A stretch of 64,000 nt of DNA, from positions 806,001-870,000 of the forward strand of contig NZ_LT629775.1 of assembly GCF_900105395.1 (NCBI RefSeq), written 5' to 3'. This document shows, piece after piece, positions 53,699-62,309 of the stretch; position 1 is the first letter of the stretch, and every line of letters begins with the position of its first letter. The translations under genes were made by a program, and so were the position numbers. A model generated the notes under the pieces. The model ran no database searches. It was given only the letters and a program-made list of their open reading frames with translations, and had not been told where the DNA came from. This DNA is from Streptomyces sp. TLI_053 (lineage in GTDB: Bacteria; Actinomycetota; Actinomycetes; Streptomycetales; Streptomycetaceae).

Positions 53699-54181
53699 TC
53701 AGCGAGGGCCGAGCAACCGGGGGACGCCCACCTCGGCCCAGATCGTCTTGCCCTGGCCGTGCGGCTCGGCGCCCCAGCGGTCGGCGGTCCGCTGCACGAT
53801 GAACAGGCCGTGGCCGCCGGGCAGCGCCGGGTTGTGCGGCCGGCGCAGCTCGGGCATCGCGGGGCTGCGGTCGCTGACCTCGACCCGCAGCCGGGCCTCG
53901 GTGACGTGCAGGACCAGCTCCAACGGGCCGTCGCCGTGCAGCATCGCGTTGGCGACGAGCTCGGCGACCAGCAGCACGAGGTCGTCGGAGGCACCGTCAC
54001 CACCCCCGGGCGCGGGAGCGGACGGGAACCACTCACCGAGCGCACGGGCGGTGAACGTCCGGGCGTGGGCGACCGGTTTGGGGAGTCCGGCGAGGGTCAG
54101 CCGCCTGCGCTGACCGCCGACGGGGGCCTCGGGCCCGGCCCGGTGCGGGTCGCCGTCCAGGGTTCCGCTGCTCATCGTCAT
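53699..54181 (-). CDS. ATP-binding regulator (RsbW/anti-sigma-like HATPase)
   Basis: A 160-aa single HATPase_c domain: LVLLVAELVANAMLHGDGPL is the N-box with the ELVANA motif, LRVEVSDRSP is the G1 region, and GGHGLFIVQRTADRWG the G2 region. Stand-alone proteins of this kind act as anti-sigma kinases that phosphorylate STAS partners. A STAS gene and a SigF-like sigma factor lie just upstream, which supports that role. Start ATG 54181. Confidence 0.9.
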   Translation of the reverse strand: MTMSSGTLDGDPHRAGPEAPVGGQRRRLTLAGLPKPVAHARTFTARALGEWFPSAPAPGGGDGASDDLVLLVAELVANAMLHGDGPLELVLHVTEARLRVEVSDRSPAMPELRRPHNPALPGGHGLFIVQRTADRWGAEPHGQGKTIWAEVGVPRLLGPR

Positions 54182-54387
54182 GCGAGGGCGCCCTTTCGGA
54201 TCGACGGCGATCTGTCGCGTGGTCGGTTTCCCGGCAGTCCCGGAATTATGCCCGTTGCGCGTGCGATCGGGGTACGCGTCCGGGCGCGGAAGTCCGGGAA
54301 CGGCCGAAGGCGGCGGTCCGGCCGCGCACGGAGGGGAGGGCCGCGCGGGGAACGGACGGCCACCGCCGCCGGACGGCCGAGACCTGC

Positions 54388-54786
54388 TCAGCGGGCCAGC
54401 GCCCCGGCCACCGAGTCGTGGATCGAGAACACCGCACGGGCACCGGTCAGGTCGAGCACCCGCATCACGGTGGGCGGCACGGCGGCGAGCCGCAGCTCCA
54501 GCCCACCCCGCTCGGCCGCGATCCGGGTCCTGAGCAGCACGTTCAGGCCGGAGGAGTCGCAGAATCCCACCCCGCCGAGGTCGATCACCACGGCCTCGGG
54601 GCGCTGCGCGACCAGAGCGCCGAGTGTCTCGGCGGCCGGCGCGAGGGTCTCGATGTCGAGATCGCCGACGAGGACGCAGATCATCGCGCCGCCGGGCGCG
54701 GAGCGGGTCTCCACCATCAGTCCGGGACGGTACGGGGGGAACGCCGCCAGCGTGGTGTCCCCCGGGTCGTTGTCGGATGGCATCAT
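54388..54786 (-). CDS. STAS-domain anti-anti-sigma factor
   Basis: A 132-aa STAS protein with the phosphorylation loop VIDLGGVGFCDSSGLNVLL; Ser 78 or Ser 79 is the likely target. In the partner-switch model, the unphosphorylated form binds the anti-sigma kinase and frees the sigma factor. The kinase (53699) and sigma factor (54956) flank it. Two consecutive ATG codons begin the frame. Upstream on the minus strand, TTGGCC and TATCGT with an 18-bp spacer could be a promoter. Confidence 0.93.
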   Translation of the reverse strand: MMPSDNDPGDTTLAAFPPYRPGLMVETRSAPGGAMICVLVGDLDIETLAPAAETLGALVAQRPEAVVIDLGGVGFCDSSGLNVLLRTRIAAERGGLELRLAAVPPTVMRVLDLTGARAVFSIHDSVAGALAR

Positions 54787-54854
54787 CGTCGTCCCCTCCG
54801 TGTCCGTGCCCTCCGACGATACGGAGGCCGTGCCCGTCGGGCCAAGTGAAGGGT

Positions 54855-54917
54855 TTGCGGGTCAGGCTTGCGGGTCAGGCTTGCGGTCAGGTCTGCGGGT
54901 CAGGCTTGCGGGTCAGG
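54855..54917. repeat. Five 12-13-bp tandem repeats between STAS and sigma-factor genes
   Basis: Five near-identical copies of ttgcgggtcaggc fill the gap between the sigma factor's stop and the STAS promoter. One copy is shortened to 12 bp, so it is unlikely to be coding. Confidence 0.88.
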
Positions 54918-54955
54918 GGCCGCCACGCCCTCGGCGGCCGCGCCGGACGACACCC

Positions 54956-55903
54956 TCAGGCGTCCTCCAGGCCGTCGCGCAGCCGGCCGAGCGTGCGCGA
55001 GAGGAGCCGGGACACGTGCATCTGGGACAGGCCCAGCCGGGCGCCGATCTGGGACTGGGTGAGGTCCTCGCAGAAGCGCATCGACAGGATGCGGCGCTCG
55101 CGTTCGGGCAGGGCGGCTATCAGGGGCTTCAGCGCGACCAGGTCCTCGACCAGGGCGAGGTCGTGGTCGTCGGTGCCGATCTGCTCCCCGAGCGGCCCGG
55201 GGTCGGCGCCGCCCTCGGGGCCGCCGCCGTCGAGCGAGCCCGCGGTGTGGCCGTTGGCGGCGGTCAGGCCCTCGACGACCTCCTCCGGGGTGAGCGAGAG
55301 GTGCTCGGCGAGTTCGGCCACGGTCGGGGCGCGGTCCAGGCGCTGGGCGAGCCGCTCCTGCGCGCGGGCGAGCGTGATCCGCAGCTCCTGGAGGCGGCGG
55401 GGCACGTGCACGGCCCAGGTGGTGTCGCGGAAGTGCCGCCGGATCTCGCCGAGCACCGTCGGCACGGCGAAGGTGGTGAACTCCACGCCGAGCGTGGGGT
55501 CGAACCGGTCGATGGCCTTGATCAGGCCGACGGCGCCGACCTGGAGCAGGTCCTCCTTCGGCTCGCGGTGGGCGTCGAAGCGCCGGATCGCGAACCGCAC
55601 CAGGGAGAGGTTCAGCTCCACCAGGGTGGTGCGGACGTACGAGTACTCCCTGGTCCCCTCCTCCAGCGTGGCCAGTCGGCGCAGCAGCTGGCGGGTGAGG
55701 TCCCGGGCGTCCGCGGGCGCGACCTCGCGCGGGTCGTCCACCGCCGCGAGTTCGGGCGGCAGCAGGTCCCGCAGGCCGGAGCCGGTACCGGGAGTACGGC
55801 CGGGACCGTCGGCGCCGGGGGCGGTCGCGGGCGTCGCGGGTCCGGAGGGGTCCGCCGTCGGGGCAGCGGCGGAAACGAGCAGTTCACCGGTGGGGGCCAC
55901 CAT
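54956..55903 (-). CDS. SigF/SigB-type sigma factor
   Basis: A 315-aa sigma-70 protein of the SigB/F/G group. A disordered Ala/Pro N-terminus (1-50) is followed by region 2 (LVRFAIRRFDAHREPKEDLL, QVGAVGLIKAIDRFDP), region 3 (APTVAELAEHLSLTPEEVVE) and region 4 (LPERERRILSMRFCEDLTQS, QIGARLGLSQMHVSRLLSRT). These factors drive stress and sporulation genes and are controlled by partner-switch pairs, here the STAS and HATPase genes. The ATG is at 55903; a GGGTAC hexamer typical of SigB-class -10 elements occurs at 55941-55946 on the minus strand but without a matching GTTT -35. Confidence 0.94.
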   Translation of the reverse strand: MVAPTGELLVSAAAPTADPSGPATPATAPGADGPGRTPGTGSGLRDLLPPELAAVDDPREVAPADARDLTRQLLRRLATLEEGTREYSYVRTTLVELNLSLVRFAIRRFDAHREPKEDLLQVGAVGLIKAIDRFDPTLGVEFTTFAVPTVLGEIRRHFRDTTWAVHVPRRLQELRITLARAQERLAQRLDRAPTVAELAEHLSLTPEEVVEGLTAANGHTAGSLDGGGPEGGADPGPLGEQIGTDDHDLALVEDLVALKPLIAALPERERRILSMRFCEDLTQSQIGARLGLSQMHVSRLLSRTLGRLRDGLEDA

Positions 55904-56046
55904 GGGAGTCCTTCCGTCGTGTCGGCACGGTCCTGGCCCGGTACCCCCGATCGGCGGAAGGATGCGGCCGCCCCGCGTGGAGATTCGGTGAACCGCGACT
56001 CGTGGGGATCCGGTGCACCTCTGCGGCACGGTCGCCCCGGGCGTCC

Positions 56047-56550
56047 TCACTCGATCCAGACCAGGACGCCGTGCCGACGGGTCGCGACCGCGCCGAGGAA
56101 GTCGGCCAGGGCGCGGTACTCGGCCGTCACCAGGTGCAGCGCGTCCTCGGAGTCCCACAGTCCGTGCGGGTAGATCCGGGCCTCGGCGAGGTCGGCGGCC
56201 GAGATCCCCTCCGTCAGCCGGCCCGGGTCCAGCTGCGCGAACGTCCCGGCGGCGAGGCGGACCCGCTCGGGGGTGATCAGGCACGGCGGGCCGTAGCCCC
56301 AGTCCTCGGCCCCGGGCAGCTCCGCCTCGCCGTACACGACGTCGACCGGGAACTCGCGGCGGCGGAGCAGGAAGTCGAGCGCCTGCCATGCCCTGCCGGT
56401 GCCGTGCAGACGCGCCCACGCTCCGCCGGACCTGCCGCCCCGCGCTCCCTCGTCCAGTTCCTCCGCGAACTCCCGGACCCACTCCGGGTCCTGTCCCGCC
56501 CGCTCCAACTCTCCGGCGCTCAGGCGGAGATACCTCCCGATCATGCTCAT
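56047..56550 (-). CDS. DUF1877-family protein
   Basis: A 167-aa protein with the DUF1877 (YfbM-like) layout: MSMIGRYLRLSAGELER, then LHGTGRAWQALDFLLRR, GYGPPCLITPERVRLAA and LWDSEDALHLVTAEYRALAD. Members are small cytoplasmic proteins of unknown function. Single gene; the start could also be the ATG at 56544. Confidence 0.85.
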   Translation of the reverse strand: MSMIGRYLRLSAGELERAGQDPEWVREFAEELDEGARGGRSGGAWARLHGTGRAWQALDFLLRRREFPVDVVYGEAELPGAEDWGYGPPCLITPERVRLAAGTFAQLDPGRLTEGISAADLAEARIYPHGLWDSEDALHLVTAEYRALADFLGAVATRRHGVLVWIE

Positions 56551-56637
56551 GGCCGCAGCCTAGGCCGGGGCACCGACAGCGCGAGCCGGTCGGGCCGGTC
56601 CGGGACGGGCCGGCCCCGGACCTGGCCCGGCCGGGTG

Positions 56638-57510
56638 TCAGCGCGGGCGGTAGCCGGCGGCGGGCGGGGCGGCGGCGTCGACGGGGACGGCGAGCACCGC
56701 GCCGGACGGGGGCGGTGCGCCGGGCAGGCCCAGCCGGGCGGTGGTGACGAGGAGGCGCCCGCCGGCCGGCGGGAGGCAGACGGAAGTGGGCTGGGGTGCC
56801 GGCAGCGGGACGACGGCCGACAGGGTGCCGTCGGGCTCGTAGCGGTGGACGGCCGCGCTCCCCCAGACCGCGACCCAGAGCCGGCCGCGGGTGTCGACGG
56901 TCATGCCGTCGGGGGATCCGCCGTCGGTGATCCGGACGAACTCCGTCATGTCCAGCGGGTTCCCGTCCGCGTCGAGGGTGCAACGGTGGATGACGCCCGC
57001 CGTGCTGTCGGCGACGTGGAGCAACCGGCCGTCGGCGCTGAAGGCGGGGCCGTTGACGATGGTCAGTCCGGTGAGGACGCGGTGGACGGTGCCGTCGTGG
57101 TCGGTGCGGTAGAGCGAACCGGCGCCCGGGGTCTCGTCGTACGCCATGCTGCCGGCCCAGAAGCGGCCCTGCGGGTCGCAGACGCCGTCGTTCATCCGCA
57201 TCGGGGTGGCGGTGTGCTCCTCCGGGCGGGCCAACCACTCGGTGGAGCCGTCCGGGCCGAGGAGGGCGATTCCGGTGCCCGCCGCGGCGATCCAGTGCCC
57301 GGGGCGGCCCTCGACCGGGGCGACCGCGCCCAGGGGCACGTCCAGGCGCAGGAGTTCGCGCGGCGTGCCCGGCTCGGTGCCGGAGACCTCGAGGAGCCGG
57401 CCGGTGAGGATGTCGGTGAAGACGAGCTGGCCGTCGACCCAGCGGGCGCCCTCCCCCAGCTCATGGGTGCCTGGGGCCCAGACGAAGGGCTGCTGCTCCT
57501 GATCGGGCAT
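56638..57510 (-). CDS. SMP-30/gluconolactonase-family lactonase
   Basis: A 290-aa six-bladed beta-propeller protein: LGEGARWVDGQLVFTDILTG (metal-binding Glu 19), RMNDGVCDPQGRFWAGSM (conserved Asn/Asp), and ADSTAGVIHRCTLDADGNP. These enzymes hydrolyse sugar lactones or related esters with a bound divalent metal. Single gene, start ATG 57510. The next gene upstream is divergent, across a repeat-rich spacer. Confidence 0.9.
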   Translation of the reverse strand: MPDQEQQPFVWAPGTHELGEGARWVDGQLVFTDILTGRLLEVSGTEPGTPRELLRLDVPLGAVAPVEGRPGHWIAAAGTGIALLGPDGSTEWLARPEEHTATPMRMNDGVCDPQGRFWAGSMAYDETPGAGSLYRTDHDGTVHRVLTGLTIVNGPAFSADGRLLHVADSTAGVIHRCTLDADGNPLDMTEFVRITDGGSPDGMTVDTRGRLWVAVWGSAAVHRYEPDGTLSAVVPLPAPQPTSVCLPPAGGRLLVTTARLGLPGAPPPSGAVLAVPVDAAAPPAAGYRPR

Positions 57511-58047
57511 GGTGGTGGTTTCCGTTCTGCGAGGTCCGGTCGGGGCGGGTGACGCCGGCGACGCGGCCCCCGCACTCCGCCCCGGGCGTCCGCCACGGCC
57601 TCACCGTAGTGCGCGCGACCGGCGCTGAGAAGATCCGTACCGGCACCGACACCCGCCCGGCCCCGTGAGCGCCGACCACCGGCACCCGCCACTTGCCGCC
57701 CGTCGCCCGTCGCCCGTCGCCCGTCGCCCGCCACTCGCCACTCGCCACTCGCCACCGGAAGTCGCCACCGGAAGTCGGCCGTGCACGCACCGCCCACCCT
57801 TCCCCGTTCGCCGAACCGCTCGGACTGCGCCACCGGGAGTTGTCCGTACAACCTCCGCACCACTGCTAGCCTCCGGCGCGACCGTCGGCACGGACCGGCC
57901 GGGGACCGGACGCCTCCCGGCACCCCTGTCCGCCGTTCCTCGTACCGGACCACTGCGGAGTCCCGGTGCGCGGAACGGGGAATGAATGACTGTCACACCA
58001 GAGGTTGTCACATCCATGCCAGACCACCCTCACCCACCGGGACGACC
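57511..58047. other. Repeat-rich spacer between SMP-30 and glycosidase genes
   Basis: A 537-bp non-coding region. Positions about 57690-57780 hold nested short tandem repeats (cgtcgcc about 4 times, cactcgc 3 times, gtcgccaccggaa twice). Nearer the glycosidase, a more A/T-rich part around 57977-58015 includes gtcacaccagaggttgtcac, an imperfect direct repeat of TGTCACA-like words that could be regulatory. No gene supported. Confidence 0.55.
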
Positions 58048-60000
58048 ATGAACACATTCGCGCGCCGCGCGCTGGCGGCGGGGGCCGCCCTGCTCGCCTG
58101 CGTCGCCATGACGGCGGGCACCGGCACCGCCGCCGGAGCCACCACGACCGCCTCCGGGCCGTCCGGGGCGGCACCGGCGGTCCTCGACGGACCCGCCCTG
58201 TCCGCCTCCTGGACCGGTCCGCTCAGCACCCGGGGCCGGTACGTCGTCGACGCCACCGGCGCCCGCTTCAAGCTGAAGTCCGGCAACTGGGCCGGCGCCC
58301 AGGGCACCTGGCAGGGCAGCGGGTCCACCACCGACCCGGCCGACAACCAGGCCGGGCAGGTGTCCTACAACCTGCCGCTCGGCCTTGACCGGGCCCCGAT
58401 CGCCGACATCCTGAGCGGCTTCCACCGCCTCGGCATCAACAGTGTCCGGCTGCCGTTCGCCAACGCCCTGCTGCACGACCCGAGCACCGTGCCGGACGTC
58501 GCCGTCACCGCCAACCCTCAGCTGCGCGGGAAGACCCCGCTCCAGGTGTTCGACGCGGTCGTCTCGGCGCTGACCGCCGACGGCTTCGCGGTGATCCTCA
58601 ACAACCACACCACCAGCTACCGCTTCTGCTGCGGCCTGGACGGCAACGAGCGCTGGAACAGCGGCCAGTCGACCCAGCAGTGGATCGACGACTGGGTCAC
58701 GCTGGCCGGCCGGTACAAGGACAACAAGCGCGTGGTCGGCGCCGACCTGCGCAACGAGGTCCGCCGCGACACCTGGGACGACCCCAACTGGGGCCTGGGC
58801 GACAGCCACGACCAGTACGCCGCCTTCGAGGAAGCCGGGAACCGGATCCTGCGGACCGCCCCCGACCTGCTGGTCGTCATGGAGGGCATCAACTGGTACG
58901 GAATACCGGCCGCCGGGTTCAGCCACGGCCGGCCGCAGCTGACCCCGGTCCGCACCCTCTCCAACGCCCTGATCGACTCGGGCAAACTGGTCTACTCGGC
59001 ACACTTCTACGGCTACACCGGCCCGGCCAACACGGGTGCGGCGAGCGGCTCCGCCGGCTCCACGGGCGACCCGCGCTACCAGGACTTCACCCCGGCACAG
59101 CTGGCGCAGGTCGTCGACGACGAGGCCCTGTTCGTCACCCGGTCCGGCCAGCACTTCACCGCGCCGGTGTGGATCAGCGAGTTCGGCGCCGGCGGCCGGG
59201 GTTCGACCGACGCCAAGGAACAGGCCTGGTTCGACAACTTCACCCGGATCCTGGCGGCGAACGACACCGACTTCGCCGTCTGGCCGCTGGTCGGCTGGCA
59301 CAGCAACGGCGTGCCGAACGACAGTTGGGCGCTGCTCGACTTCGACACCGCCGGCCGCCCGCTCAGCCTGGAGGACCAGGGCGACTGGCGCGCCCCGTAC
59401 TGGAACCGGCTGGTCGGAGCCCCCTCGTACACCGGCCAGGTCGCCCCCTCCCCGCACTGGGGCCTGCTCGACCTCGACCACGCCGACCTCGACCTCTCCC
59501 GGCGGATGCTCGCCCGGCCGGACTGGAGCCCCGGCAACCGCAAGGGCAACTGCCCCGACGGCCAGCGGCTGGTCGGCCTCGCCCGCGGTGACGGCCGCGG
59601 TCTGTGCACCGACGTCGGGCAGCCCGCGACCGGCACCGGCGACTGGACCACCGTCACCGACGAGCGCTACGTGACCCACGGCGACTGGGCCTCCGGCTAC
59701 AACAAGCTCCAGTGCCCGGACGGCACGTTCGCCGTCGGCCACAGCGTGCGCTCCGACGCGATGTCCGCGCTGCTCTGCGCTCCGCTCGCCGCCGCCCCGG
59801 CGTCCGGCGGCAGCCGCACCCTGTGGTTCGACCACGGCGACAACCGTCCCACCACCGGCGGCTCGTCCGGCAGCGACTGGGCACCGGGCCACTACAAGGG
59901 GCAGTGCGGCGACAACGAGTACTTGGCCGGCGTCGCCTACACCTGGAAGTGGCTGCACTACGGCGTCCCGGACGCGGTGCTCTGCCGCTCCCTCGCCTGA
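58048..60000 (+). CDS. Secreted GH5-like glycoside hydrolase with a triple Cys-repeat C-terminus
   Basis: A 650-aa protein. Signal peptide (MNTFARRALAAGAALLACVA), then a GH5-type barrel (about 60-470): GINSVRLPFANALL, the acid/base Glu 237 in ADLRNEVRRD, VYSAHFYGYTG and the nucleophile Glu 378 in WISEFGAGG. Probably a secreted endoglycanase. After residue about 490 come three similar units starting DWSPGNRKGNC (492), DWASGYNKLQC (546) and DWAPGHYKGQC (610), each ending in a second Cys. They may form small disulfide-linked carbohydrate- or wall-binding modules. Start ATG 58048; a hairpin terminator follows the stop. Confidence 0.85.
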   Translation: MNTFARRALAAGAALLACVAMTAGTGTAAGATTTASGPSGAAPAVLDGPALSASWTGPLSTRGRYVVDATGARFKLKSGNWAGAQGTWQGSGSTTDPADNQAGQVSYNLPLGLDRAPIADILSGFHRLGINSVRLPFANALLHDPSTVPDVAVTANPQLRGKTPLQVFDAVVSALTADGFAVILNNHTTSYRFCCGLDGNERWNSGQSTQQWIDDWVTLAGRYKDNKRVVGADLRNEVRRDTWDDPNWGLGDSHDQYAAFEEAGNRILRTAPDLLVVMEGINWYGIPAAGFSHGRPQLTPVRTLSNALIDSGKLVYSAHFYGYTGPANTGAASGSAGSTGDPRYQDFTPAQLAQVVDDEALFVTRSGQHFTAPVWISEFGAGGRGSTDAKEQAWFDNFTRILAANDTDFAVWPLVGWHSNGVPNDSWALLDFDTAGRPLSLEDQGDWRAPYWNRLVGAPSYTGQVAPSPHWGLLDLDHADLDLSRRMLARPDWSPGNRKGNCPDGQRLVGLARGDGRGLCTDVGQPATGTGDWTTVTDERYVTHGDWASGYNKLQCPDGTFAVGHSVRSDAMSALLCAPLAAAPASGGSRTLWFDHGDNRPTTGGSSGSDWAPGHYKGQCGDNEYLAGVAYTWKWLHYGVPDAVLCRSLA

Positions 60001-60011
60001 CGGTTCGTCAG

Positions 60012-60050
60012 GCGGTGTTCGCCGGACGGGCACCGTCCGGCGAACACCGC
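60012..60050. terminator. Bidirectional hairpin terminator
   Basis: A perfect 18-bp inverted repeat (60012-60029 with 60033-60050, loop GCA) between the convergent glycosidase and serine hydrolase genes. Confidence 0.87.
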
Positions 60051-60072
60051 TCCGGCAGCGGGCGCTTCCGGG

Positions 60073-61206
60073 TCACCGCTCGCGGCCGTCCCGGAACACG
60101 GCCGTGATCAGCGCGTCCAGCGCCGCCGGAAAGACCTGCGCCGGGTCCGTCCCGGCGTCGCCCGTGGTCAGACCCGCGGTGAGGGTCCGGCTGCCGTCCG
60201 GGGCGGCGATCATCAGCGCCCCGTAGCCGCCCGGGGCACCTCCGTTGTGGTGGACGACGGTGCCGCGCTCCGGGCCGAGGTCCTGCACGAACAGTCCGAG
60301 GCCGTAGCCGAGCATCCCGTGCGGTGTGCGCATCTCCTCCAGCAGCGGGGCCGGCACCAGTCGGCCGCCCAGCAGTGCGGAGAAGAAGGTGTGCAGGTCC
60401 CGGGTGGTGGAGATCATGTCGCCCGCGCCGGTCAGCAGCGAGCTGTTCTGCCGGGTCACGTCGACGACCTTCCACTCCTCGCCGTCGCGGTAGCGGGCGT
60501 AGCCGTGCGCGTGCGGCTCGGGCAGCTCCGGGGAGTCGCCCGGCACGACGGTGTCCCGCAGCCCGAGCGGCTCCAGGACGTACTGGCGCATCGCCTCCGC
60601 GTACGGTCGGCCGGTGACCGCCTCGACCAGCAGCGCGGCCACCGTGTAGTTGGTGTTGGAGTAGCTCTGACCCGTGCCCGGCTCGAAGCGGGCCGGCTCG
60701 GCGAGCGCGAACCGCACCAGTTCCTCCGGCCGGTAGCCGTGGAACCGGTTCTCCACCCAGGGCCCGCCGACCGAGGGGAGCCCCGGCACGAAGGTCCCGT
60801 CGGCGTCGAGCTCGCCGGTGTAGTTGTAGAGCCCGCTGGTGTGCTGGAGCAGCATCCGCACGGTGATCCGCCCGTCCAGGCCGAGGTCCGGCAGATGTCC
60901 GGCCACCGGGGCGTCCAGCCCGATCGCGCCGTCCGCGGCGAGCCGCAGGACCAACGCCGCGACGAAGGTCTTGGTGCTGCTGCCGATCCAGAACCTCCCC
61001 TCCACCGGCGGCAGTTCGGTCCCGCCCAGCTCCCGTACCCCGGCGGCGCCGACCCAGGCGCCCCGCTCGTCGTGCACCCGCAGCTGGATCCCGGCGAACC
61101 CGGCGTCGACGAACGCCCGGGCGGCCGCCAGCAGTTCGGGGCGCTCGGACCCGGCGGCGTCCGGCGACGGGATGGACGGGCCCTGGGCGGTGGTGTCGAC
61201 GGACAT
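60073..61206 (-). CDS. Serine hydrolase of the beta-lactamase/D-Ala-D-Ala carboxypeptidase (class C-like) family
   Basis: A 377-aa protein. SxxK motif SSTK with Ser 76 (RFWIGSSTKTFVAALVLRL), YSN motif Tyr 182 (GQSYSNTNYTVAALLVE), and the late HNGGAPGG in place of the KTG box. No signal peptide is evident, so it is probably a cytoplasmic esterase or peptidase of the EstB type, not a secreted beta-lactamase. The start is ATG 61206 with an AGAGAGG RBS; the longer frame is not needed. The upstream spacer has repeated GTTGCA half-sites. Confidence 0.9.
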   Translation of the reverse strand: MSVDTTAQGPSIPSPDAAGSERPELLAAARAFVDAGFAGIQLRVHDERGAWVGAAGVRELGGTELPPVEGRFWIGSSTKTFVAALVLRLAADGAIGLDAPVAGHLPDLGLDGRITVRMLLQHTSGLYNYTGELDADGTFVPGLPSVGGPWVENRFHGYRPEELVRFALAEPARFEPGTGQSYSNTNYTVAALLVEAVTGRPYAEAMRQYVLEPLGLRDTVVPGDSPELPEPHAHGYARYRDGEEWKVVDVTRQNSSLLTGAGDMISTTRDLHTFFSALLGGRLVPAPLLEEMRTPHGMLGYGLGLFVQDLGPERGTVVHHNGGAPGGYGALMIAAPDGSRTLTAGLTTGDAGTDPAQVFPAALDALITAVFRDGRER

Positions 61207-61636
61207 GGTGGTGCCTCTCTTCGGGGTGCCGGGCTGCCCGAACGGCCTTCGCAGTCGTTCGCGCATCTCTGAACAATTACGAAGCTACATTGCGTTCAGT
61301 GTTTGGTCAACGATGCACGGAGGGACCCAAAGCTTGCTGTTCAAAGGTCATCTGACTCCACAGTTGCAATGGATGGAAACTCAATGCAACGACAGATTCC
61401 CTCGACCGTTGCAATGGCTTGCGATGAACGCGCTCTCGGGGCGGGCGCCGTCGGGGCCCGACCGGCGGGGCCCCGGCCCCGCCGCCGAGTGTTCTTCCAG
61501 CAGCCACCCCCAGGACCACGGGTGCGGGCGGCACTTGCCGACGCAGCGGGTCGTGTGATCGGATCACGGCGGCATCGCGTGCCGGTGACGGACTGCGTCA
61601 GGCATGGAGGTGCGACAACCGAAGGGACGGCCCGAC
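61207..61636. promoter_or_regulatory. A/T-richer divergent spacer with GTTGCA half-sites
   Basis: A 430-bp spacer between the serine hydrolase and hemerythrin-like genes, less G+C-rich than its neighbours. GTTGCA occurs at 61363, its complement TGCAAC at 61385, and GTTGCA again at 61408, spaced 22-23 bp (about two helical turns). A TTGCGTTCAGTGTTTGGTCA stretch near 61290 may be part of the hydrolase promoter. No gene is supported here. Confidence 0.5.
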
Positions 61637-62125
61637 GTGGCTTCCCAGGACGGCGGCCGTGCGGTCGCCCTCGGCCGGCAGCTCTCGCTGGCCCACGACG
61701 AACTGCTTCGTCTGATCAACGACCTCAAGTCCGGTGCTGGGCACCGGCGTACCGGCGGCGGGACGCTCGCCGCCCACTGTCTGGCCTTCTGCGGCGCCCT
61801 GGAGACCCACCACCGGGGCGAGGACGACGGACTGTTCGCGCAGTTGGTGCGCGAGCGGCCGGATCTCGCGGGGACGGTCACGAAGCTGGTCGAGGACCAC
61901 GGCCTGATCTCCTCGATCCTGACCCGGGTGGCCGAACTCGCCCGAGCGGCCGCCACCGACGGCGGTGAGGGCCCGGACGAGGCGATCCGGCGCGAACTCG
62001 ACGGGCTGGCGGCGATCATGGAGTCGCACTTCCGGTACGAGGAGCGGGTGATCGGCGCGGCGCTCGACCGCACGGTCCCGGACGGCGACTGGCCGGAGCC
62101 GGTCTTCCGCCCGCTCCGGACGTGA
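61637..62125 (+). CDS. Hemerythrin-like (HHE) protein
   Basis: A 162-aa helical protein with the hemerythrin His/Glu pattern: His in LSLAHDELLRL, His in LAAHCLAFCGALETHHRGED, His in LVEDHGLISSIL, and HFRYEERVIG near the end. It should bind a di-iron centre and may sense or carry O2, NO or redox signals, as other actinobacterial HHE proteins do. The GTG start at 61637 has GAAGGGA 9 nt upstream; an ATG at 61604 lacks an RBS. A strong hairpin follows the stop. Confidence 0.87.
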   Translation: MASQDGGRAVALGRQLSLAHDELLRLINDLKSGAGHRRTGGGTLAAHCLAFCGALETHHRGEDDGLFAQLVRERPDLAGTVTKLVEDHGLISSILTRVAELARAAATDGGEGPDEAIRRELDGLAAIMESHFRYEERVIGAALDRTVPDGDWPEPVFRPLRT

Positions 62126-62164
62126 CCCCGCGACGGTGACACCCCCGGGCGGCGCCCCACTCAC

Positions 62165-62210
62165 CCGGGACCGGGACCGCCCCCCCCGGAGGGCCCGGTC
62201 CCGGTCCCGG
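62165..62210 (+). terminator. Hairpin terminator after the hemerythrin-like gene
   Basis: A perfect 14-bp stem (62165-62178 with 62197-62210) with an 18-nt C/G-rich loop. The following 80 bp are dense repeats of ccggatccgg and gggaccgg type. Confidence 0.75.
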
Positions 62211-62309
62211 ATCCGTTCGGGACCAGGATCCGGCCCGGCCCCGGCCCCGGATCCGGCCCGGGCCGGGGGCCGTGTCGGGCCCTCCGGGGCGCCCGGCGAG
62301 AATGACCCG

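Noticed and set aside
57690..57780. Possible CRISPR-like array
   Set aside because: Units of 7-13 bp directly abut one another with no unique spacers of the usual 30-40 bp, and no cas gene is present.
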